From JABSOG01 sp041583135 (GTDB lineage: Bacteria > Pseudomonadota > Gammaproteobacteria > Enterobacterales > Alteromonadaceae), in contig JBFHGJ010000025.1 of assembly GCA_041583135.1 (NCBI GenBank), forward strand, positions 1-60,771: a DNA stretch of 60,771 nucleotides. Reading direction: 5' to 3'. Below, one piece after another: positions 26,942 through 35,500 of this stretch; within the stretch, counting starts at the first letter, position 1; the number at the start of each line of letters is the position of its first letter. Both the position numbers and the translations under genes were made by a program. The notes under the pieces are model-generated. The model ran no database searches. It was not told where the DNA came from and saw only the letters and a list, made by a program, of their open reading frames with translations.

Positions 26942-28669
26942 ATGCCCGCCAACAGGCAGCTGATACTGCATGATGTGCTACTCATCGGCATCATGGCTGT
27001 ACTCGCTGCCTGTGGTCTGATATACGAATACCTACTCTCCCATTATGCCGGGCGCGTGTTGGGCGCGGTCGAAACCGCCATCTACGCCATGATAGGGCTG
27101 ATGATAGTCTCCATGGGATTAGGCGCATTTGCCGCCAGATGGTGTAAGGAACCTTTCACCGCCTTTGCTTGGCTTGAGGGCATTATCGCCCTGACCGGCA
27201 TGTCGGCGGTCTTAGTCATCGCCGGGCTTTTGGCGCTCACCGGCACCTTGCCACAAACGCTCACCGCCATATTCAACCTGCCCGATGGCACAGTGCTCGA
27301 TGGCTATCTCTTGCGTAACTTAAATGACGCAGCCCGCCTTACGCCTTATGTCGCCGGCTTTATATTAGGCTTTATGATAGGTATGGAGATCCCGCTCATT
27401 GCGCGGGTTAGGCAGCAGGTTTACGGCAAATTTCTAGAAAACAACGCGGGCACCATTTATGGCGCAGATTACATCGGTGCCGGTGTTGGTGCAGCCATTT
27501 GGGTCAGCTTCATGTTGTCGATGGACATCACCCAAGCAGCCATTCTCACCGCCTTGCTAAACGTTATCGCCGGTGCTCTCTTTTTGTGGCGCTATTATGA
27601 CAAAATCGCCAAGCGCAGAGCGCTTATCGTCTTTCATGTCATCTTGCTTGGGCTGCTTTTGTTGCTGGCGCAAAAAGGTCAGTTGTGGATGAAGCAATTT
27701 ACCAACGTGTTATACAAAGATCAGGTCATCTACGCCACCCAAACCAAATATCAGCACATCACCGTTACCGAGCGCTTTGTTGCAGCCGACAAAGAATTGA
27801 TCACCGACTTGTACTTAAATGGCCGTTTACAGTTTTCCAGCGCCGACGAACATATCTATCACGCCATGCTGGTCACCCCCGCGATGGCCGCTTCAAGACG
27901 TCATGACAAGGTTTTGATCATTGGCGGCGGTGATGGCCTAGCCTTGCGTAACGTATTGGATTGGTCGCCAAAACAAGTCACCTTAATCGACCTCGACCCA
28001 CAATTGGTTGCCTTATTTAGCGAGCAATCACAATGGCAAGACCCGGCGCAAGAACGGATCAATAAACGCATGGTCGCGCTCAATAAGCAGGCATTTTCAG
28101 ACCCAAGGGTCAAGGTTATTTTTGCCGATGCCTTTTTAGAAATAGAATCGCTGATCAGCCAAAGCCAAACATTCGATACCATCATCATCGACTTACCGGA
28201 CCCCAACCACCCGGATTTAAATAAACTCTACAGCGATTTTTTCTACGCTAGAATTAAGACGCTACTTAATGGCGACGGCGCTTTGGTTATTCAGTCAACC
28301 TCACCGTTTCATGCCAAACGGGCTTTTCAAGCCATCGGCAAGACGGTCTCGGCAGCCGGCTTTGCCAACGTCGAGCAATACCGGCAAAACGTGCCTTCAT
28401 TCGGCGAGTGGGGCTGGACCATAGCCACCAAGGTCGGCCAAAGTGCCAGCAAAAGAATCGACAACCTCTCGGAACTGCCGTTAAAAGACGGCTGGAGCAC
28501 ATTGCCGTTATTGCGCGCCAGCTTTGCATTCCCAGATGGTTTTTATAGCAATATCAATGAAATAAAGGTCAATTATCTTGGCTCAGGTGTTCTTTTCGAC
28601 TATCACTACCAGGCGTGGAGAGTCGAACAAGGGCTGTACTATCAAACCCAACCACAACAACAAAATTAA
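26942..28669 (+). CDS. Membrane-bound spermidine-synthase-like aminopropyltransferase
   Basis: A 575-residue protein in two parts. Residues 1-230 contain about seven membrane segments (LIGIMAVLAACGLIYEYLLS, ETAIYAMIGLMIVSMGLGAF, and so on). The rest is a Rossmann-fold SpeE-like domain with the nucleotide loop IIGGGDGLALRN (first Gly near 328), TLIDLDPQLV, and the catalytic-type acidic motif IIIDLPDPNHPD. This fusion is known in bacteria and is usually annotated polyamine aminopropyltransferase; direct activity on putrescine is not assured. ATG 26942 is preferred, with GGAACGGG just ahead; GTG 26930 is an alternative. Its position beside DUF350, DUF2170 and PspA genes repeats a conserved neighbourhood and suggests a membrane or polyamine stress role. 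Confidence 0.88.
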   Translation: MPANRQLILHDVLLIGIMAVLAACGLIYEYLLSHYAGRVLGAVETAIYAMIGLMIVSMGLGAFAARWCKEPFTAFAWLEGIIALTGMSAVLVIAGLLALTGTLPQTLTAIFNLPDGTVLDGYLLRNLNDAARLTPYVAGFILGFMIGMEIPLIARVRQQVYGKFLENNAGTIYGADYIGAGVGAAIWVSFMLSMDITQAAILTALLNVIAGALFLWRYYDKIAKRRALIVFHVILLGLLLLLAQKGQLWMKQFTNVLYKDQVIYATQTKYQHITVTERFVAADKELITDLYLNGRLQFSSADEHIYHAMLVTPAMAASRRHDKVLIIGGGDGLALRNVLDWSPKQVTLIDLDPQLVALFSEQSQWQDPAQERINKRMVALNKQAFSDPRVKVIFADAFLEIESLISQSQTFDTIIIDLPDPNHPDLNKLYSDFFYARIKTLLNGDGALVIQSTSPFHAKRAFQAIGKTVSAAGFANVEQYRQNVPSFGEWGWTIATKVGQSASKRIDNLSELPLKDGWSTLPLLRASFAFPDGFYSNINEIKVNYLGSGVLFDYHYQAWRVEQGLYYQTQPQQQN

Positions 28670-28678
28670 TTTTTGTGG

Positions 28679-28730
28679 TTGACATAATATGTCATTGGTG
28701 TAATCTAAACACATGACATAGTATGTCATG
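28679..28730 (+). promoter_or_regulatory. Sigma70 promoter with two perfect palindromic operators
   Basis: TTGACA (28679-28684), a 16-bp spacer and TAATCT (28701-28706) form a near-consensus promoter for the DUF2170/PspA genes. TGACATAATATGTCA at 28680-28694 is a perfect 7-1-7 palindrome overlapping the -35. A second copy, TGACATAGTATGTCA at 28714-28728, extends to a 9-1-9 palindrome at 28712-28730 and covers the expected transcription start. The centres are 34 bp apart. The geometry indicates repression by a dimeric regulator that I cannot name. Confidence 0.85.
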
Positions 28731-28755
28731 TAGCAATTCAACAAGGTGAATAACA

Positions 28756-29160
28756 ATGGATTTACAAGAATTATCTATCAAATTGGCTGCTCACGTACAC
28801 GAGGGCATGGGCTTTGAATCTTACCTTCTACCAGGCGAACAGCCGGTATTGCAAATCGTTGTTGAAGGTTTTAATGAGATGCCGATTTTTGTCACCGTCA
28901 CTGACGAGCAAATGTTGTGTATCAGCTACCTGTTTGATGTAAAGGAGCTTAAAGAAGGCGTTACAGGACAACTGAACGAAACTTTGTTAAAGCTAAATGT
29001 ACCGATGCCACTGAGTTCATTTGCCATTATCGATGACAAATACTCTATTTTCGGTTCATTGTCGGTCAATTCCAGTTTTGAAGATATCGCCCATGAGCTG
29101 GTCACTTTAGCCGATAACGCAGTCGATGCGTTAGAAACCCTTGAAGAATATCTGGCTTAA
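28756..29160 (+). CDS. DUF2170 family protein (YjfI-like)
   Basis: A 134-residue acidic cytoplasmic protein with no membrane segment. The pattern LQIVVEGFNEMPIFVTVTDE, CISYLFDVKEL, LKLNVPMPLSSFAIIDDKY and FEDIAHELVTLADNAVDALE matches DUF2170, whose E. coli member is YjfI, encoded immediately before the PspA homologue YjfJ. The same order is kept here, with 18 bp between the genes. The ribosome site AAGGTG is good. It is the first gene after the promoter with paired operators. The function is unknown; the steady pairing suggests it modulates the PspA homologue. Confidence 0.88.
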   Translation: MDLQELSIKLAAHVHEGMGFESYLLPGEQPVLQIVVEGFNEMPIFVTVTDEQMLCISYLFDVKELKEGVTGQLNETLLKLNVPMPLSSFAIIDDKYSIFGSLSVNSSFEDIAHELVTLADNAVDALETLEEYLA

Positions 29161-29178
29161 TTTATACGAGGTAACGTT

Positions 29179-29868
29179 ATGAGCATTTTATCTAAAATTT
29201 TTACAGCTTTTAAAGGTGGCGCCAGAGAAGTTGGCGAAGCGATTGTTGATGCCAACGGCATCCGTATTTTTGAGCAAGAGATCGCCGACGCCCAAAACGC
29301 CTTGCAATCGGCCAAGAAAAACCTCACCGAAGTGATGGCCAAAGAAATGCAAACCAAGCGCAAGCAAAGCGCCTTGAGCGAGTCGATTGCCGAACACGAA
29401 GGTTACGCAACTCAAGCCTTAGAAAAAGGCGATGAAGCCTTGGCATTGGAAATTGCCGAAAAGATTGCCGTATTCGAAAATGAGAAAGTCGAATTGGATG
29501 AAGTATTGGCCACCTATTCAAACTCGGTTGCCCAATTGAAGGCCCAAGTCAAAGAAGCAGAGAAGACCATCAAGGAAAACCAGCGTCAGCTGTCGATGGT
29601 AAAGACCACTGAGTCAGTTCAAAAAGCCACTATGGCGGTAAACTCGACCTTGGCCAGCAACAATTCTTCAATGTCTTCAGCCAAAGCGTCACTTGAACGT
29701 ATCAAACAGCGTCAAGCAGACCGTGCCGACCAATTGACCGCCGCTAAGGCCTTAGAAAACGAAGAAACCGGTGGTGATTTGAAAGCCAAGATGGCTGCAG
29801 CCGGTATCGGCGAGAGCAAAAGCAAAGGCTCTGATATTTTAGAGCGTCTTAAAGCCAAAAAAGGTTAA
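29179..29868 (+). CDS. PspA/IM30 family membrane-stress protein (YjfJ-like)
   Basis: A 229-residue, almost entirely alpha-helical protein with long coiled coils (EIADAQNALQSAKKNLTEVM, EVLATYSNSVAQLKAQVKEA). The amphipathic N-terminal helix (MSILSKIFTAFKGGAREVGE) is the membrane-binding element of PspA/Vipp1/ESCRT-III-like proteins that coat and stabilise damaged inner membrane. The C-terminus (GIGESKSKGSDILERLKAKK) matches YjfJ-type PspA homologues rather than the classical psp operon protein. No pspF, pspB or pspC gene and no sigma54 promoter are present, so control is through the sigma70 promoter and palindromes upstream. Hairpins follow within 50-130 bp. Confidence 0.92.
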   Translation: MSILSKIFTAFKGGAREVGEAIVDANGIRIFEQEIADAQNALQSAKKNLTEVMAKEMQTKRKQSALSESIAEHEGYATQALEKGDEALALEIAEKIAVFENEKVELDEVLATYSNSVAQLKAQVKEAEKTIKENQRQLSMVKTTESVQKATMAVNSTLASNNSSMSSAKASLERIKQRQADRADQLTAAKALENEETGGDLKAKMAAAGIGESKSKGSDILERLKAKKG

Positions 29869-29918
29869 TCCTTTAACCACTTCTGCCGGAAGTAACCGTC
29901 TGTTTAAGTCGCAATGTG

Positions 29919-30008
29919 GTGCCCAAAGAGAGCATTTCCCGATGGGCACTAACTAGTCTATACTTACCGACTGTGCCAGATGCCGGCCTATCCGCCGGCA
30001 TTGTTTCG
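29919..30008 (+). terminator. Two hairpins after PspA-like gene
   Basis: The first is GTGCCCA/TGGGCAC (29919-29925 with 29943-29949, 17-base loop). The second is ATGCCGGC/GCCGGCAT (29980-29987 with 29994-30001, 6-base loop), followed by TGTTTCGTT. The second resembles a Rho-independent terminator and would reduce read-through into the gene at 30063. A possible -10 (TATACT, 29959-29964) lies between them. Confidence 0.55.
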
Positions 30009-30062
30009 TTGCAGACTTCAAGCAAATCGCCTGAAGGTTTGCCGTTAGAGTAATGAGAGCTT

Positions 30063-30701
30063 ATGTTCAGTAAACTGTTTAAGAAAAAAGACGCACCACA
30101 ACGCCAGCTGACTCACCCAAGAGATCTGCAAAAAGGCGATATGTTGCAGATGATAGACTCGTTTGCCCTGCCCAAAGCACTTAAAGGTCAAACCTTACAC
30201 GTCGTAGACGTCAACACCTATCAATATCAATACGAAAGTGAAACCGAGTTTGTGCTCAAAGGCGACAGTGGCACCTCGATTTTCTTGACCTGTGAAAATG
30301 ACGACGGCGAAGAGTGGGCGAATTTTTCAATTAAAATTCAGCGCCAAGATGTCGATGAACTGTTCACACTCGACCAGTTTGCCGAGATCTTCGACAGCGA
30401 AGATTTAGTCACCATTGAACGTGTTAACGACGTGCCCGATTTTGAGCGCTGGACTGCCGAACGATATGTGCAAAAAGCCCATCCTTCAACAGCCTATTAC
30501 TACAATCAGGATTATCGCAACCGCCAGATCCCTGAATACCTAGAAGACGGTGGCGAGCCCCTTGAATACATCAATTTAGACGACCCGGATGATATGTATT
30601 CTTTAGGCATCGAGATTTGGGATGATGGCGAAACCGACGTCTCGCTGACCATTTCCAGGCCATTGACCGACATCGTTGACCTGTTCCCGGGAGGCAATTG
30701 A
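30063..30701 (+). CDS. Acidic protein of PspA-like locus, family not assigned
   Basis: A 212-residue soluble acidic protein. It opens with MFSKLFKKKDAPQRQ and then reads as a beta-rich domain (LQKGDMLQMIDSFALPKALK, VNTYQYQYESETEFVLKGDS, IFLTCENDDGEEWANFSIKI). It occupies the place of YjfK (DUF2491) in the E. coli cluster but does not look like that family; the pattern is closer to DUF4178-type proteins that also accompany DUF350 and spermidine-synthase genes. I leave it unassigned. Hairpins separate it from the PspA-like gene, so it may be transcribed less or separately. The next gene begins 4 bp after its stop. Confidence 0.7.
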   Translation: MFSKLFKKKDAPQRQLTHPRDLQKGDMLQMIDSFALPKALKGQTLHVVDVNTYQYQYESETEFVLKGDSGTSIFLTCENDDGEEWANFSIKIQRQDVDELFTLDQFAEIFDSEDLVTIERVNDVPDFERWTAERYVQKAHPSTAYYYNQDYRNRQIPEYLEDGGEPLEYINLDDPDDMYSLGIEIWDDGETDVSLTISRPLTDIVDLFPGGN

Positions 30702-30705
30702 TCCC

Positions 30706-31029
30706 GTGGCAAAACAACTGGAAAAATGGGAAAAGCAAAAAGGCGCGATCAGGGCCACACAGCTGGCCTTTGATTTAAGTGCTCAAGTACAAAAAAGCAT
30801 TAAAAAGACGGCCATCGACGACGACCTTACCCCATCAGACATGATCCGCAAGATCTTAGGTCTCGAAGTCAAATCAAAGAAAACCCGTCAGCGACTGACG
30901 TTTTATCTCAACGATGAAGAATTGAGTACCCTAGCCAAACGCTACGGTATCGAAGAAGGTGAAAAAGTCGCCATCAAACAAAAAGTCGCCGACGAGCTGA
31001 TCACTTTTGCCACCAAAAATAAACCATAG
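30706..31029 (+). CDS. Small basic protein, possible ribbon-helix-helix-like, unknown function
   Basis: A 107-residue protein rich in lysine. The start is probably GTG 30706 (MAKQLEKWEKQKGAIR after the GGGAGG at 30690-30695); an ATT at 30697 is in frame but unlikely. Two similar halves each have a strand followed by two helices: IRATQLAFDLSAQVQKSIKK and RQRLTFYLNDEELSTLAKRY. That is compatible with a ribbon-helix-helix DNA-binding fold, though no family match is certain. If it binds DNA it would be the obvious candidate for the palindromes at 28680-28730, but this is speculation. It is the last gene of the locus and faces the DUF1232 gene. Confidence 0.6.
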   Translation: MAKQLEKWEKQKGAIRATQLAFDLSAQVQKSIKKTAIDDDLTPSDMIRKILGLEVKSKKTRQRLTFYLNDEELSTLAKRYGIEEGEKVAIKQKVADELITFATKNKP

Positions 31030-31036
31030 GATTATC

Positions 31037-31060
31037 GGCAGGCCGTTAGTAAGACCTGCC
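31037..31060. terminator. Short hairpin between convergent genes
   Basis: GGCAGG/CCTGCC (31037-31042 with 31055-31060, 12-base loop) lies between the end of the small basic protein gene and the DUF1232 gene. There is no T-run. Confidence 0.35.
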
Positions 31061-31081
31061 TGCCATCGTCAATCGCAATGA

Positions 31082-31636
31082 TTAACGGAAGATGCCTCGA
31101 TAGCTTGAGCCTCTAGAGCTACGACGAGACTTACGACGGGTGCGCATACGCGAGTGCAGTTCGCGACGCTTGTCTTCAAGCCATTCTTCACGGGTAATGG
31201 TTTCATCACGGCGACGAGATTCCTCACGAACACGATATTCGCAAAACTCCTCAAACGCTTCGATGTCACTGGCCAATTCATCGACCACCAACTCAATCAT
31301 GATGGCATCATCTAAAAAGCCCAACACAGGAATGTGATCCGGCACCAAATCCAACGGATCGCTAAAGTAGGCCAAAGCGCCTAGCACATCACGGCGTTCT
31401 TCGTCTGGGATAGCCCACTCATCATCTTTAATCATGGCAATTAAGGTTTCAAGCTTTTGCAGACGGGTTCTGACAAACTCAGGCGCCTCCCCTTGGACCT
31501 GACCGGCCAACTCACCCGCTTTTTGCAGGATATGGTCTTCTTCTAACTTTTCCGCGCCGGCAAGTGCTTTACGCATCACCTCGCGAAAGTAATCTAAATC
31601 GCTATCTTGCAATTCGAATTTAATCTCAAACGCCAT
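31082..31636 (-). CDS. DUF1232 (YkvA-like) protein
   Basis: A 184-residue protein. ATG 31636 follows GGAG at a good distance; the frame runs 47 codons further upstream into a hydrophobic stretch, but without a ribosome site. The DUF1232 core is at about residues 90-130 (ALAYFSDPLDLVPDHIPVLG, FLDDAIMIELVVDELASDI), a short, often membrane-associated motif of unknown function. The C-terminus is strongly basic (KRRELHSRMRTRRKSRRSSR). It faces the PspA-type locus and could be functionally separate from it. Confidence 0.8.
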   Translation of the reverse strand: MAFEIKFELQDSDLDYFREVMRKALAGAEKLEEDHILQKAGELAGQVQGEAPEFVRTRLQKLETLIAMIKDDEWAIPDEERRDVLGALAYFSDPLDLVPDHIPVLGFLDDAIMIELVVDELASDIEAFEEFCEYRVREESRRRDETITREEWLEDKRRELHSRMRTRRKSRRSSRGSSYRGIFR

Positions 31637-31834
31637 TGATTGTATCTCCGTAACCGTTTGATCCAAGGCCACTAAACCCTTGGACTGAAAAGAAATGACT
31701 ATTGCAAGGATAGAAAACCCTAGGCCCAAGCTCAAGCAAAATCGGACGAATAGACCAAATATATTGTATCTGATCAAGTTTCCGACATATTCACAGCGAC
31801 AACCAGCAATTCAAGCCGGGGTTAAGAAACGCCA

Positions 31835-31857
31835 AAGGCGCCCTAGCGGCGCCTTTA
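31835..31857. terminator. Strong hairpin downstream of DUF6289-like gene
   Basis: A perfect 9-bp stem AAAGGCGCC/GGCGCCTTT with a 5-base loop. On the minus strand it lies 20 bp after the stop of the gene at 31878. Confidence 0.65.
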
Positions 31858-31877
31858 AACATGCATAAGTGCTTGAC

Positions 31878-32171
31878 CTAGCAAAAGACATCACGGAAGT
31901 AGTCGCAATGAATAGGATCTTCCTCACCTGGGCCCGTACCGCCGCCACAAGGGGTACTGATAGTGGTGTAGTGCGAAGAAGTCGAGCCCCAAATCATCAC
32001 ATTGACAATACCCACACCACAAATAGTCACTTGCTTTTCGCCGACCGCAACGGTTTTTGACGCGTCAGAATAGTAAATTCTGCTGGTTTCTTCATCTGGC
32101 ATCGCCATCACAGCGGCAGATAGCGTTAACGTAGCGGCGGCAACAAATTTAGTGATTTTGTTCAGTTTCAT
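31878..32171 (-). CDS. Small secreted four-Cys protein, DUF6289-like
   Basis: A 97-residue protein with a clear signal peptide (KITKFVAAATLTLSAAVMA) and a ribosome site AAGGAAA. The mature part has the pattern YYSDASKTVAVGEKQVTICG, then HYTTISTPCGGG, as in DUF6289 proteins: small secreted polypeptides with this YSD...VGE...C arrangement. Cysteines are at 51, 75, 89 and 97, the last being the final residue, so two disulfides are likely after export. The function is unknown. It lies directly downstream of the giant sensor kinase gene but with 366 bp between them, so it probably has its own promoter. Confidence 0.75.
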   Translation of the reverse strand: MKLNKITKFVAAATLTLSAAVMAMPDEETSRIYYSDASKTVAVGEKQVTICGVGIVNVMIWGSTSSHYTTISTPCGGGTGPGEEDPIHCDYFRDVFC

Positions 32172-32537
32172 GTTTTTTCCTTTACAGAGTCTATTTAAGT
32201 TAAGTTTTCTTCAGTCAAACTGGGTCAAATTGGCCATGTTAGCTTGAGCGTTGTTGGCTTTTCGCCCTGTTGATGGTTTTCCAGTTTAGTGATTACCGCG
32301 TTGCTGTCAAAAACCGCTAAAAACTGCAAAAACACATTTAAAAACAAAAGAATAAAGGATTTTCATGATAAAAGTTGCGCTCAATTTGATAACCTTTGTT
32401 GCCAAAGTACAAAAAGTTTTTGCCCTTTCGCGTCAAAGTATAAATTTTCGCACTGAAAATATGCGTAGAAAAACCAGAAAATCAGCCTTTAGACTTTAAA
32501 ATCGAATAAAGACCGATAAAACCATAGGTAAGCAAGC
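32172..32537. other. 366-bp AT-rich gap upstream of small secreted protein
   Basis: No coding frame is visible. On the minus strand a TTGACT lies about 45 bases before the small secreted protein's start codon, followed by an AT-rich segment (AACTTAACTTAAATAG) that could serve as promoter. Around 32386-32420 there are short inverted words (CTTTG/CAAAG, CAAAAAGTTTTTG). I see no terminator with a T-run directly after the kinase gene. Confidence 0.4.
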
Positions 32538-35500
32538 TTAAACAATCACTTCTTTTTGATATTGCTTTGGCGTTTTACCAAAACGTGCTTTGAAGCATTT
32601 ACTGAAGTACGGCAGTGAGGAAAAACCGACATTATCACCTATTTGCGCAATTTGCTGTCCGGTTTTGAGCATTTCTAATGCCGCCTGCAATCGTCTTTCC
32701 CGCAGCAGATCGGTAAAGTTGTCATCGAGTAACGCCGTGAGTTTTCGATACAGCTGGTGATCTGAGATCAACATATGGCTTGCCGCCTGCTCACGATTGA
32801 ATTCAGGATCGCCAAAATGGCTATCAAGAACCTCGTTAAAGCGCGCCAAAAACGCTTGGTCTTTGTCGCTGATGGCCTTTTGCGCCTGTTCATCTGGCGC
32901 TTCTTGTAGGTCTGAGTGAGTAAAGCGTTTTTTCAAAATACGTCGAATCGACAATAAACTCTTAACCCGCAGCAACAGCTCTTGACTATGGAACGGCTTA
33001 GCCAAATAGTCATCGATATCTTGCGCCCAGCCCTGCATCCGGCTGTCAACATCCCCCTTGGCAGTCAACAACACCGTCGGAATATGACAGGTCATTGATT
33101 CTTGCTTAAGTCGTGCTGCCACCTCAAACCCGGATATACCCGGCATCATCACATCACAAATGATCAAATCAGGCACCTGCTCAATGGCCAGTGCCAACCC
33201 GGCTTCACCATTGTTGGCCAGCAACAGCTGGTACTCCCGGCTCAAAGTATCACTGAGCAAACGCAGCATATCGGCATTGTCATCTATCAGCAATACCGTC
33301 GCTTTGTTGCGTTCATCGGCGGTATCTTCTGAGCAAACAGGTTGCGCTGCGACTTCTGTATTCAGTTGACCAAGCACATCGATTTCATGTTGGGTGATGG
33401 CACTTAAATCGCTGACCCCTTCAACTTCGACATCAGTCCCAACAGCGATTGGCAACCTTAGTATAAACTCACTACCTTGCTGTGGCGCAGAGTGTAGCGT
33501 GATAGTGCCTTGGTGGCTCTCAACCAACTCTTTGACCAGCGCCAAGCCAATACCCGCACCTTCAACTCCGGCACTACCGGCATCACTGGCCCGGGTAAAA
33601 CGATTGAAGATCAGTTTTTGATTGTCTTGACTGATACCCACACCACTGTCTTTCACGACGATAGTGACATAGCCCGGCTCAGGGGTCACTTCAATGCTGA
33701 TACGTCCACCTTCAGGGGTGTACTTGATGGCATTGGAGATCAAGTTGATCAGCATTATCTCCAGCGCATCCATGGTCGAAGGAACGATTACATCGTCAAA
33801 CTCGTTACATTGTATCTGCAACTGCTTTTGCGCCGCGAGGCCATCGAATGAACTCAACAGGACAGTCAACACCTGATGTAACGAATAATAGTGTTCGTGC
33901 TTTTGTGCCATCGCATCGAGCCTTGACAGTTCCAGCAATTGCTCAACCATGCGCAACAACCTTTGACCGTTACGCAGCGCCATGGCGACTTTATCGGCAA
34001 CCTCTTTGCCCGGACGAGTTTGCAACAGCGCCTCAAGAGGCGTCAGAATCAACGTCAACGGGGTTTTGAATTCGTGAGAAATATTGGCGAACATCTGCTC
34101 TTTCTTACTCATCAAACGATTGATGGTCGCCGTGCGTGCCGCCACCTCTTGCGATAAAGTCTCGGCACGGTTAACTAACGCCCGGGTACGATAGACATAA
34201 AAAGCCACCATCAACAGCAACGCTAAGGCAATATAGACCCCTTTGGCCTGCCATGTCAGCCACCAAGGCGGGGTAATGGTAATGGCGATCGCTCTGCTGG
34301 TTGATTGCCACTTCCCTTGCGGATCGGTGGACTTCACTCTTAAAGTATAATGACCGGGCTTGGCCAAAATGGCCGAGGCGATACGGTTGTTCTTATCGGT
34401 TTCAACCCAGCGTTCACTTAGTCCATCCACTTTGTAAGCGTAACGAATATCATCAAGATGGCTTGAGTAGGCACTGGAAAACCTCAATGACAGCCAATAG
34501 TCCTGATACGACAGCACCAAGCTATCGCTATCGTTTATCTGCCGAGTCAGCATCGAGCCATCAGCTATCGACACCGGTTGATTAAACAATCGCAAGTCAG
34601 ACAGCATCAACGGCAGTGGTTTGACAGGTGTGAACACCTTCGAGAGCAACTCGCTGCTTGAAAACATCAAGGTTTGACGATTGTCCGCCAGCAGCAATTG
34701 GGTATCACTGGCACTGAGCACCGCTCTTGGTAATACTGCGCCTAATTTGATGCCTTGGCGGCTATCAAATATTTTCATGGCCTGCGTCTGTGGGTTATAC
34801 CATACAACACCCGATACCGTGCCCAGCCATAAATTCCCTTGCCCATCTTCACCAATGCCTCTAACAGAATCACTGGGTAAACCGTCTAAACTACTGACAA
34901 AAGAGACGCTAAAATCACTGGGATCAAGCAGCCCTAGTCCGGCACCATTGCTTGCCAGCCAAATTCGCCCCTGGCTATCTTCAAACACCTGCCAAATAGC
35001 CGAAACGCCGGTTTCATCAAATTTCGCCCGCTGCCAACTATCGCTGTCACGGTCATAAATCATCAAACCACGACGGCGTGTCGCGACATAAACATAGCGC
35101 GCTTTGGCCAGCACACTTTCCACTGTGGTGTTGCTCAACATCAACTGATACTTATGATGTGTTCGGCTGAAGCGATACAACCCGGCAGGGGTGCCACGGC
35201 TTCGAAACAAACCTGCCCATAATTCGCCATCGGAGGTGATATGCAGGCTGTGTAAATACACCGAAGGCAAAGTTGGCTCTTTACCATCGCGATGGCCATA
35301 TGGTAAAAGCTGCCCGCTAACAGGATCAAACTTAACAACGCCCAGCCCACCGATGGCGACAACCAATTGGCCATCAACATCTTGCGCAATAGCAATAATA
35401 ATCCCCTCGTCGGTCAGGGTCTTGACCTTATGCCAGCGACCTTGCTCAAAGCGCATCAAATCCTTATTCAAAGCGCCCCAAATGACACCATCGGCCGCAA

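Noticed and set aside
28600..28760. Sigma54 promoter or PspF-type enhancer sites for the PspA homologue
   Set aside because: No TGGCAC-N5-TTGC-type element is present; a near-consensus sigma70 promoter is.
30063..30701. Assignment as YjfK (DUF2491) from its position after the PspA homologue
   Set aside because: The sequence pattern does not resemble E. coli YjfK as I remember it; position alone is not enough.
31637..31777. Hydrophobic N-terminal extension of the DUF1232 protein
   Set aside because: ATG 31636 has a good GGAG ribosome site and the upstream start has none; the extension is probably non-coding.
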